From positions 1-64,000 of the forward strand of contig JANIIK010000784.1 of assembly GCA_027704905.1 (NCBI GenBank): a stretch of DNA of 64,000 nucleotides, in the 5' to 3' direction. Position numbers and translations under genes: made by a program. This document shows positions 1 to 11,188 of the stretch, one piece after another (position 1 is the stretch's first letter; each line of letters opens with the position of its first letter). This DNA is from Muraenolepis orangiensis (lineage: Eukaryota > Chordata > Actinopteri > Gadiformes > Muraenolepididae). Below the pieces are notes generated by a model. It was not told the origin of the DNA and did no database searches. It saw only the letters and a list, made by a program, of their open reading frames with translations.

Positions 1-649
1 TTCATAGTCATTCACTTATCCGATATTGTGTGGCTATATTCGGATTGGAGATGGAGTGTGTGTGGGGGTCGGGACCAGTGCTCATAGTCATACACTCATC
101 CGACATTGTGTGCCTATATTCGGGTTGGAGATGGAGTGTGTGTGGTGGTCAGGACCAGTGCTTTTTGACAAACATTCATTTGACATTTATTGCCTATTTT
201 CGGATTGGAGATGCAGTGTGTGAGTTTCAGGACCAGTTCTCATAGTCATACACTTATCCGACATTGTTTCCCTATATTTGGATTGGAGATGGAGTGTGTG
301 TGGGGTCAGGACCAGTGGTCATAGTCATACACTTATCCGACATTGTGTGACTATTTTCGGATGGGAGATGGAGTGTGTGTGAGGGTCAGGACCAGTGCTT
401 TTAGTCAAACATTCATCCAACATTGTGTGCCTATATTCGGATTGGAGATGGAGTTTGTGGGGGTGAGGACCAGTGTTTTTATTAAACATTCATCCGACAT
501 TGTGTGCGTATATTCGGATTGGAGATGGAGTGTGTGTGGGGGTCAGGACCAGTGCTTTTAGTCAAACATTCATCCAACATTGAGTTCCTATTTTCGGATT
601 GGAGATGGAGTGTATTGGGGTCAGGACCAGTGCTCATAGTCATACACTT

Positions 650-677
650 ATCCGACATTGTATGCCTATATTCGGAT
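650..677. repeat. Representative monomer dyad, ATCCGA-N16-TCGGAT
   Basis: A perfect 6-bp inverted repeat with a 16-base spacer, present in most monomers of the array; this copy is given as an example. Both CpG dinucleotides of the monomer sit in the two arms. In this monomer subtype (GGATAGGAG on the right) the pairing extends to nine positions, 647-655 with 672-680, including one G-T wobble. It could be a binding site for a dimeric protein or a weak hairpin in a transcript. Neither is shown by the sequence. Many subtypes have one arm altered at its CpG. Confidence 0.8.
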
Positions 678-797
678 AGGAGATGGAATGTGTGTGGGGG
701 TCAGGACCAGTGCTTTTAGTCAAACATTAATCCAAAAATGAGTGCCTATTTTCAGATTGGAGATAGAGTGTGTGTGGGGTCAGGACCAGTGCTCATA

Positions 798-815
798 GTC
801 ATACACACATATGAC
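798..815. repeat. Representative hairpin-capable monomer, GTCATA-N6-TATGAC
   Basis: One monomer subtype has ACATATGAC in place of the usual TTATCCGAC. This loses the usual dyad but creates a new perfect 6-bp inverted repeat, GTCATA and TATGAC, around a 6-base loop. It contains the palindrome CATATG, which I saw only in this subtype. The subtype follows the AAAAATGAG monomer in most copies of the recurring cassette. In some copies the loop reads CAAACA and the stem is unchanged. Confidence 0.8.
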
Positions 816-3800
816 ATTGAGTGCCTATTTTCGGATTGGAGATGGAGTGTGTGGGGGTCAGGACCAGTGCTCATAGTCATACACTTATCCGACATTGTGA
901 GCCTATTTTCGGTATGGAGATGTAGTGTTTGAGGGGGTCAGGACCAGTGCTCATAGTCATACACTTATCCGACATTGTGTGCCTATATTCGGATTTGAGA
1001 TGGAGTGTGTGTGGGGGTGAGGACCAGTGCTTTTATTCAAACATTCATCCGACATTGTGTGCCTATATTTGGATTGGAGATGGAGTGTGTGTGGGGATGA
1101 GGACCAGTGCTTGTAGTCAAACATTCATCCGACATTGTGTAACTATATTCGGATTGGAGATGGAGTGTGTGTGGGGGTCAGGACCAGTGCTTTTAGTCAA
1201 ACATTCATCCGACATTGTGTGCCTATATTCGGATTGGAGATGGAGTGTGTGTGGGGTCTTGACCAGTGCTCATAGTCAAACACTTATCCGACATTGTGTG
1301 CCTATATTCAGATTGTAGATGGAGTGTGTTGGGGTCAGGACCAGTGCTCATAGTCATACACTTATCCGACATTGAGTGACTATTTTCGGATCGGAGATGG
1401 AGTTTGTGGGGGTCAGGACCAGTGTTTTAATCAAACATTCATCTGACATTGTGTGCCTATATTCGTATTGGAGATGGAGTGTGTGGTGGTCAGGACCAGT
1501 GCTTTTAGTCAAACATTCATCCAACATTGAGTGCCTATTTTCGGATTGGAGATGGAGTGTATTGGGGTCAGGACCAGAGCTCATAGTCATACACTTATCC
1601 GACATTGTATGCCTATATTCAGATAGGAGATGGAATGTGTGTGGGGGTCAGGACCAGTGCTTTTAGTCAAACATTAATCCAAAAATGAGTGCCTATTTTC
1701 GCATTGGAGATAGAGTGTGTGTGGGGTCAGGACCAGTGCTCATAGTCATACACACATATGACATTGAGTGCCTATTTTCGGATTGGAGATGGAGTGTGTG
1801 GGGGTCAGGACCAGTGCTCATAGTCATACACATATCCGACATTGTGAGCCTATTTTCGTTATGGAGATGTAGTGTGTGAGGGGGTCAGGACCAGTGCTTT
1901 TAGTCTTACACACATCCAACATTGAGTGCCTGTATTTGGATTGGAGATGGAGTGTGTGTGGGGATGAGGACCAGTGCTTTTAGTTAAACATTCATCCAAC
2001 ATTGTGTGCCTATATTCGGATTGGAGATGGAGTGTGTGTGGGGGTCAGGACCAGTGCTTTTAGTCATACACACATCCGACATTGAGTGACTATTTTCGGA
2101 TTGGAGATGGAGTGTGTGGGGGTCAGGACCAGTGCTCATAGTCAGACACCTATCCGACATTGTGTGCCTATATTCGGATTGGAGATGGAGTGTGTGTGGG
2201 GTCAGGACCAGTGGTCATAGTCATACACTTATCCGACATTGTGTGACTATTTTTGGATTGGAGATGGAGTTTGTGGGGGTCAGGACCATTGTTTTTATTA
2301 AACATTCATCCGACATTGTGTGCGTATATTCGGATTGGAGATGAAGTGTGTGTGGGGGTCAGGACCAGTGCTTTTAGTCAAACATTCATCCAACATTGAG
2401 TGCCTATTTTCGGATTGGAGATGGAGTGTATTGGGGTCAGGACCAGTGCTCATAGTCATACACTTATCCGACATTGTATGCCGATATTCGGATAGGAGAT
2501 GGAATGTGTGTGGGGGTCAGGACCAATGCTTTTAGTCATACAAACATATGACATTGAGTGCCTATTTTCGGATTGGAGATGGAGTGTGTGGGGGTCAGGA
2601 CCAGTGCTCATAGTCATACACTTATCCGACATTGTGAGCCTATTTTCGGTATGGAGATGTAGTGTGTGTGGGGATGAGGACCAGTGCTTGTAGTCATTCA
2701 CTTATCCGATATTGTGTGGCTATATTCGGATTGGAGATGGAGTGTGTGTGGGGGTCGGGACCAGTGCTCATAGTCATACACTCATCCGACATTGTGTGCC
2801 TATATTCGGATTGGAGATGGAGTGTGTGTGGGGGTGAGGTCCAGTGCTTTAATCAAACATTCATCCGACATTGTGTGCCTATATTCGGATAGGAGATGGA
2901 GTGTGTGTGGTGGTCAGGACCAGTGCTTTTTGACAAACATTCATCTGACATTTATTGCCTATTTCCGGATTGGAGATGGAGTGTGTGGGTTTCAGGACCA
3001 GTTCTCATAGTCATACACTTATCCGACATTGTTTCCCTATATTTGGATTGGAGATGGAGTGTGTGTGGGGGTCAAGACAAGTACTTTTAGTCAAACATTC
3101 ATCCGACATTGTGTGCCTATATTCGGATTGGAGATGGAGTGTGTGTGGGGTCAGGACCAGTGCTCATAGTCATACACTTATCCGACATTGAGTTCTTCTA
3201 TTCGGATTGGAGATGGAGTGTGTGTGGGTCAGAACCAGTGCTCATAGTCATACACTCATCCGACATTGAGTGCCTATTTTAGAATTGGAGATGGAGTGTG
3301 TGAGGGGGTCAGGACCAGTGCTTTTAGTCTTACACACATCCAACATTGAGTGCCTGTATTTGGATTGGAGATGGAGTGTGTGTGGGGATGAGGACCAGTG
3401 CTTGTAGTCAAACATTCATCCGACATTGTGTGCCTATATTCGGATTGGAGATGGAGTGTGTGTGGGTGTCAGGACCAGTGCTTTTAGTCATACACATATC
3501 CGACATTGAGTGCCTATTTTCAGATTGGAGATGGAGTGTGTGGGGGTCAGGACCAGTGCTCAAAGTCATACACTTATCCAACATTGTGTGCCTATATTCG
3601 GATTGGAGAAGGAGTGTGTGGGGGTCAGGACCAGTGCTTTTAGTCAAACATTCATCCAACATTGTGTGCCTATATTCGGATTGGAGATGGAGTGTGTGTG
3701 GGGGTCAGGACCAGTGCTTTTAGTCATACACACATCCGACATTGAGTGACTATTTTCAGATTGGAGATGGAGTGTGTGGGGGTCAGGACCAGTGCTTTTA

Positions 3801-4130
3801 GTCAAACATTCATCCGACATTGTGTACCTATATTCTGATTGGAGATGGAGTTTGTGGGGGTCAGGACCAGTGTTTTAATCAAACATTCATCTGACATTGT
3901 GTGCCTATATTCGTATTGGAGATGGAGTGTGTGGTGGTCAGGACCAGTGCTCATAGTCATACACTTATCCGACATTGTGAGCCTATTTTCGGTATGGAGA
4001 TGTAGTGTTTGAGGGGGTCAGGACCAGTGCTTTTAGTCTTACACACATCCAACATTGAGTGCCTGTATTCGGATTGGAGATGGACTGTGTGGGGGTCAGG
4101 ACCAGTGCTCATAGTCATACACTTATCCGA

Positions 4131-6260
4131 CATTGTGTGCCTATATTCGGATTTGAGATGGAGTGTGTGTGGGGGTGAGGACCAGTGCTTTTATTCAAAC
4201 ATTCATCCGACATTGTGTGCCTATATTTGGATTGGAGATGGAGTGTGTGGGGGGATGAGGACCAGTGCTTGTAGTCAAACATTCATCCGACATTGTGTAA
4301 CTATATTCGGATTGGAGATGGAGTGTGTGTGGGGGTCAGGACCAGTGCTTTTAGTCAAACATTCATCCGACATTGTGTGCCTATATTCGGATTGGAGATG
4401 GAGTGTGTGTGGGGTCAGGACCAGTGCTCATAGTCAAACACTTATCCGACATTGTGTGCCTATATTCAGATTGTAGATGGAGTGTGTTGGGGTCAGGACC
4501 AGTGCTCATAGACATACACTTATCCGACATTGAGTGACTATTTTCGGATCGGAGATGGAGTTTGTGGGGCTCAGGACCAGTGTTTTAATCAAACATTCAT
4601 CTGACATTGTGTGCCTATATTCGTATTGGAGATGGAGTGTGTGGTGGTCAGGACCAGTGCTTTTAGTCAAACATTCATCCAACATTGAGTGCCTATTTTC
4701 AGATTGGAGATGGAGTGTATTGGGGTCAGGACCAGAGCTCATAGTCATACACTTATCCGACATTGTATGCCTATATTCGGATAGGAGATGGAATGTGTGT
4801 GGGGGTCAGGACCAGTGCTTTTAGTCAAACATTAATCCAAAAATGAGTGCCTATTTTCAGATTGGAGATAGAGTGTGTGTGGGGTCAGGACCAGTGCTCA
4901 TAGTCATACACACATATGACATTGAGTGCCTATTTTCGGATTGGAGATGGAGTGTGTGGGGGTCAGGACCAGTGCTCATAGTCATACACTTATCCGACAA
5001 TGTGAGCCTATTTTCGGTATGGAGATGTAGTGTGTGAGGTGGTCAGGACCAGTGCTCATAGTCATACACTTATCCGACATTGTGTGCCTATATTCGGATT
5101 TGAGATGGAGTGTGTGTGGGGATGAGGACCAGTGCTTGTAGTCATTCACTTATCCGATATTGTGTGGCTATATTCGGATTGGAGATGGAGTGTGTGTGGG
5201 GGTCGGGACCAGTGCTCATAGTCATACACTCATCCGACATTGTGTGCCTATATTCGGATTGGAGATGGAGTGTGTGTGGGGGTGAGGTCCAGTGCTTTAA
5301 TCAAACATTCATCCGACATTGTGTGCCTATATTCGGATAGGAGATGGAGTGTGTGTGGTGGTCAGGACCAGTGCTTTTTGACAAACATTCATCAGACATT
5401 TATTGCCTATTTCCGGATTGGAGATGGAGTGTGTGGGTTTCAGGACCTGTTCTCATAGTCATACACTTATCCGACATTGTTTCCCTATATTTGGATTGGA
5501 GATGGAGTGTGTGTGGGGGTCAAGACCAGTGCTTTTAGTCAAACATTCATCCGACATTGTGTGCCTATATTCGGATTGGAGATGGAGTGTGTGTGGGGTC
5601 AGGACCAGTGCTCATAGTCATACACTTATCCGACATTGAGTTCTTCTATTCGGATTGGAGATGGAGTGTGTGTGGGTCAGAACCAGTGCTCATAGTCATA
5701 CACTCATCCGACATTGAGTGCCTATTTTAGAATTGGAGATGGAGTGTGTGGGGGTCAGGACCAGTGCTCATAGTCATACACTTATCCGACATTGTGAGCC
5801 TATTTTCGTTATGGAGATGTAGTGTGTGTGGGTGTCAGGACCAGTGCTTTTAGTCATACACATATCCGACATTGAGTGCCTATTTTCAGATTGGAGATGG
5901 AGTGTGTGGGGGTCAGGACCAGTGCTCAAAGTAATACACTTATCCAACATTGTGTGCCTATATTCGGATTGGAGAAGGAGTGTGTGGGGGTCAGGACCAG
6001 TGCTTTTAGTCAAACATTCATCCAACATTGTGTGCCTATATTCGGATTGGAGATGGAGTGTGTGTGGGGGTCAGGACCAGTGCTTTTAGTCATACACACA
6101 TCCGACATTGAGTGACTATTTTCGGATTGGAGATGGAGTGTGTGGGGGTCAGGACCAGTGTTTTAATCAAACATTCATCTGACATTGTGTGCCTATATTC
6201 GTATTGGAGATGGAGTGTGTGGTGGTCAGGACCAGTGCTTTTAGTCAAACATTCATCCAG
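4131..6260. repeat. 27-monomer unit (2,130 bp), copy 1
   Basis: Copy 1 of a perfect-register tandem duplication with 6261-8390. The two copies are almost identical. The substitutions I noticed are at 4749/6879, 5394/7524 and 5448/7578, whereas neighbouring monomers inside a copy differ at many positions. 2,130 bp is 27 times 78.9. The junction with copy 2 falls inside a monomer at the unusual string CATCCAGCATTG, as expected of a recombinant monomer. It contains one full cassette (marker ATG at 4843). Confidence 0.92.
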
Positions 6261-8390
6261 CATTGTGTGCCTATATTCGGATTTGAGATGGAGTGTGTGT
6301 GGGGGTGAGGACCAGTGCTTTTATTCAAACATTCATCCGACATTGTGTGCCTATATTTGGATTGGAGATGGAGTGTGTGGGGGGATGAGGACCAGTGCTT
6401 GTAGTCAAACATTCATCCGACATTGTGTAACTATATTCGGATTGGAGATGGAGTGTGTGTGGGGGTCAGGACCAGTGCTTTTAGTCAAACATTCATCCGA
6501 CATTGTGTGCCTATATTCGGATTGGAGATGGAGTGTGTGTGGGGTCAGGACCAGTGCTCATAGTCAAACACTTATCCGACATTGTGTGCCTATATTCAGA
6601 TTGTAGATGGAGTGTGTTGGGGTCAGGACCAGTGCTCATAGACATACACTTATCCGACATTGAGTGACTATTTTCGGATCGGAGATGGAGTTTGTGGGGC
6701 TCAGGACCAGTGTTTTAATCAAACATTCATCTGACATTGTGTGCCTATATTCGTATTGGAGATGGAGTGTGTGGTGGTCAGGACCAGTGCTTTTAGTCAA
6801 ACATTCATCCAACATTGAGTGCCTATTTTCAGATTGGAGATGGAGTGTATTGGGGTCAGGACCAGAGCTCATAGTCATGCACTTATCCGACATTGTATGC
6901 CTATATTCGGATAGGAGATGGAATGTGTGTGGGGGTCAGGACCAGTGCTTTTAGTCAAACATTAATCCAAAAATGAGTGCCTATTTTCAGATTGGAGATA
7001 GAGTGTGTGTGGGGTCAGGACCAGTGCTCATAGTCATACACACATATGACATTGAGTGCCTATTTTCGGATTGGAGATGGAGTGTGTGGGGGTCAGGACC
7101 AGTGCTCATAGTCATACACTTATCCGACAATGTGAGCCTATTTTCGGTATGGAGATGTAGTGTGTGAGGTGGTCAGGACCAGTGCTCATAGTCATACACT
7201 TATCCGACATTGTGTGCCTATATTCGGATTTGAGATGGAGTGTGTGTGGGGATGAGGACCAGTGCTTGTAGTCATTCACTTATCCGATATTGTGTGGCTA
7301 TATTCGGATTGGAGATGGAGTGTGTGTGGGGGTCGGGACCAGTGCTCATAGTCATACACTCATCCGACATTGTGTGCCTATATTCGGATTGGAGATGGAG
7401 TGTGTGTGGGGGTGAGGTCCAGTGCTTTAATCAAACATTCATCCGACATTGTGTGCCTATATTCGGATAGGAGATGGAGTGTGTGTGGTGGTCAGGACCA
7501 GTGCTTTTTGACAAACATTCATCTGACATTTATTGCCTATTTCCGGATTGGAGATGGAGTGTGTGGGTTTCAGGACCAGTTCTCATAGTCATACACTTAT
7601 CCGACATTGTTTCCCTATATTTGGATTGGAGATGGAGTGTGTGTGGGGGTCAAGACCAGTGCTTTTAGTCAAACATTCATCCGACATTGTGTGCCTATAT
7701 TCGGATTGGAGATGGAGTGTGTGTGGGGTCAGGACCAGTGCTCATAGTCATACACTTATCCGACATTGAGTTCTTCTATTCGGATTGGAGATGGAGTGTG
7801 TGTGGGTCAGAACCAGTGCTCATAGTCATACACTCATCCGACATTGAGTGCCTATTTTAGAATTGGAGATGGAGTGTGTGGGGGTCAGGACCAGTGCTCA
7901 TAGTCATACACTTATCCGACATTGTGAGCCTATTTTCGTTATGGAGATGTAGTGTGTGTGGGTGTCAGGACCAGTGCTTTTAGTCATACACATATCCGAC
8001 ATTGAGTGCCTATTTTCAGATTGGAGATGGAGTGTGTGGGGGTCAGGACCAGTGCTCAAAGTAATACACTTATCCAACATTGTGTGCCTATATTCGGATT
8101 GGAGAAGGAGTGTGTGGGGGTCAGGACCAGTGCTTTTAGTCAAACATTCATCCAACATTGTGTGCCTATATTCGGATTGGAGATGGAGTGTGTGTGGGGG
8201 TCAGGACCAGTGCTTTTAGTCATACACACATCCGACATTGAGTGACTATTTTCGGATTGGAGATGGAGTGTGTGGGGGTCAGGACCAGTGTTTTAATCAA
8301 ACATTCATCTGACATTGTGTGCCTATATTCGTATTGGAGATGGAGTGTGTGGTGGTCAGGACCAGTGCTTTTAGTCAAACATTCATCCAG
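6261..8390. repeat. 27-monomer unit (2,130 bp), copy 2
   Basis: Copy 2 of the 2,130 bp tandem pair, directly abutting copy 1. It ends at a second CATCCAGCATTG junction near 8388, after which the sequence leaves register with copy 1 and joins the mosaic zone. The near identity and the lack of any length change between copies point to a recent single duplication. A duplicated stretch made by misassembly would look the same. Confidence 0.92.
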
Positions 8391-11188
8391 CATTGAGTGC
8401 CTATTTTCGGATTGGAGATGGAGTGTATTGGGGTCAGGACCAGAGCTAATAGTCATACACTTATCCGACATTGTATGCCTATATTCGGATAGGAGATGGA
8501 ATGTGTGTGTTGGTCAGGACCAGTGCTTTTAGTCAAACATTAATCCAAAAATGAGTGCCTATTTTCGGATTGGAGATAGAGTGTGTGTGGGGTCAGGACC
8601 AGTGCTCATAGTCATACACACATATGACATTGAGTGCCTATTTTCGGATTGGAGATGGAGTGTGTGGGGGTCAGGACCAGTGCTCATAGTCATACACTTA
8701 TCCGACATTGTGAGCCTATTTTCGTTATGGAGATGTAGTGTGTGAGGGGGTCAGGACCAGTGCTTTTAGTCTTACACACATCCAACATTGAGTGCCTGTA
8801 TTTGGATTGGAGATGGAGTGTGTGTGGGGATGAGGACCAGTGCTTGTAGTCAAACATTCATCCGACATTGTGTGCCTATATTCGGATTGGAGATGGAGTG
8901 TGTGTGGGTGTCAGGACCAGTGCTTTTAGTCATACACATATCCGACATTGAGTGCCTATTTTCGGATTGGAGATGGAGTGTGTGGGGATCAGGACCAGTG
9001 CTCAAAGTCATACACACATCCGACATTGAGTGACTATTTTCGGATTGGAGATGGAGTGTGTGGGGGTCAGGACCAGTGCTCATAGTCAGACACCTATCCG
9101 ACATTGTGTGCCTATATTCGGATTGGAGATGGAGTGTGTGTGGGGTCAGGACTAGTGGTCATAGTCATACACTTATCCGACATTGTGTGACTATTTTCGG
9201 ATTGGAGATGGAGTTTGTGGGGGTCAGGACCAGTGTTTTTATTAAACATTCATCCGACATTGTGTGCGTATATTCGGATTGGAGATGAAGTGTGTGTGGG
9301 GGTCAGGACCAGTGCTTTTAGTCAAACATTCATCCAACATTGAGTGCCTATTTTCGGATTGGAGATGGAGTGTATTGGGGTCAGGACCAGTGCTCATAGT
9401 CATACACTTATCCGACATTGTATGCCAATATTCGGATAGGAGATGGAATGTGTGTGGGGGTCAGGACCAATGCTTTTAGTCAAACATTAATCCAAAAATG
9501 AGTGCCTATTTTCGGATTGGAGATAGAGTGTGTGTGGGGTCAGGACCAGTGCACATAGTCATACAAACATATGACATTGAGTGCCTATTTTCGGATTGGA
9601 GATGGAGTGTGTGGGTTTCAGGACCAGTTCTCATAGTCATACACTTATCCGACATTGTTTCCCTATATTTGGATTGGAGATGGAGTGTGTGTGGGGGTCA
9701 AGACCAGTGCTTTTAGTCAAACATTCATCCGACATTGTGTACCTATATTCGGATTGGAGATGGAGTGTGTGTGGGGTCAGGACCAGTGCTCATAGTCATA
9801 CACTTATCCGACATTGAGTTCTTCTATTCGGATTGGAGATGGAGTGTGTGTGGGTCAGAACCAGTGCTCATAGTCATACACTCATCCGACATTGAGTGCC
9901 TATTTTAGAATTGGAGATGGAGTGTGTGGGGGTCAGGACCAGTGCTCATAGTCATACACTTATCCGACATTGTGAGCCTATTTTCGTTATGGAGATGTAG
10001 TGTGTGAGGGGGTCAGGACCAGTGCTTTTAGTCTTACACACATCCAACATTGAGTGCCTGTATTTGGATTGGAGATGGAGTGTGTGTGGGGATGAGGACC
10101 AGTGCTTGTAGTCAAACATTCATCCGACATTGTGTGCCTATATTCGGATTGGAGATGGAGTGTGTCTGGGTGTCAGGACCAGTGCTTTTAGTCATACACA
10201 TATCCGACATTGAGTGCCTATTTTCAGATTGGAGATGGAGTGTGTGGGGGTCAGGACCAGTGCTCAAAGTCATACACTTATCCAACATTGTGTGCCTATA
10301 TTCGGATTGGAGAAGGAGTGTGTGGGGGTCAGGACCAGTGCTTTTAGTCAAACATTCATCCAACATTGTGTGCCTATATTCGGATTGGAGATGGAGTGTG
10401 TGTGGGGGTCAGGACCAGTGCTTTTAGTCATACACACATCCAACATTGAGTGACTATTTTCGGATTGGAGATGGAGTGTGTGGGGGTCAGGACCAGTGCT
10501 CATAGTCATACACCTATCCGACATTGTGTGCCTATATTCGGATTGGAGATGGAGTGTGTGTGGGGTCAGGACCAGTGGTCATAGTCATACACTTATCCGA
10601 CATTGTGTGACTATTTTCAGATTGGAGATGGAGTTTGTGGGGGTCAGGACCAGTGTTTTTATTAAACATTCATCCGACATTGTGTGCGTATATTCGGATT
10701 GGAGATGAAGTGTGTGTGGGGGTCAGGACCAGTGCTTTTAGTCAAACATTCATCCAACATTGAGTGCCTATTTTCGGATTGGAGATGGAGTGTATTGGGG
10801 TCAGGACCAGTGCTCATAGTCATACACTTATCCGACATTGTATGCCTATATTCGGATAGGAGATGGAATGTGTGTGGGGGTCAGGACCAATGCTTTTAGT
10901 CAAACATTAATCCAAAAATGAGTGCCTATTTTCCAATTGGAGATGGAGTGTGTGGGGGTCAGGACCAGTGCTCATAGTCATACACTTATCCGACATTGTG
11001 AGCCTATTTTCGGTATGGAGATGTAGTGTGTGAGGGGGTCAGGACCAGTGCTCATAGTCATACACTTATCCGACATTGTGTGCCTATATTCGGATTTGAG
11101 ATGGAGTGTGTGTTGGGGTGAGGACCAGTGCTTTTAGTCAAACATTCATCCGACATTGTGTGCCTATATTTGGATTGGAGATGGAGTG
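8391..11188. repeat. Mosaic satellite zone between duplicated blocks
   Basis: Satellite without an internal large duplication. 9007-9484 matches 2063-2540 and 9994-10464 matches 3290-3760. Cassette markers lie at 8551, 9498 and 10918. The cassette at 10918 is abnormal: the AAAAATGAG monomer is joined directly to a later part and reads TTTTCCAATTGG, and the CATATG monomer is missing. No gene is present. Confidence 0.85.

Larger units (their letters stand above)
1..4130. repeat. Mosaic satellite zone, left edge
   Basis: This zone has no dominant local duplication. It is made of segments found again to the right: about 545-920 recurs at +947; about 935-1880 recurs at +3158 (4093-5038); about 2063-2540 recurs at +6944 (9007-9484); about 2665-3300 recurs at +2448 and again at +4578; about 3290-3760 recurs at +6704 (9994-10464). 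The first 180 bases lack one monomer relative to 2692-2950, a state shared with about 46840-47010. The array is already in progress at base 1. No gene is present. Confidence 0.85.
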
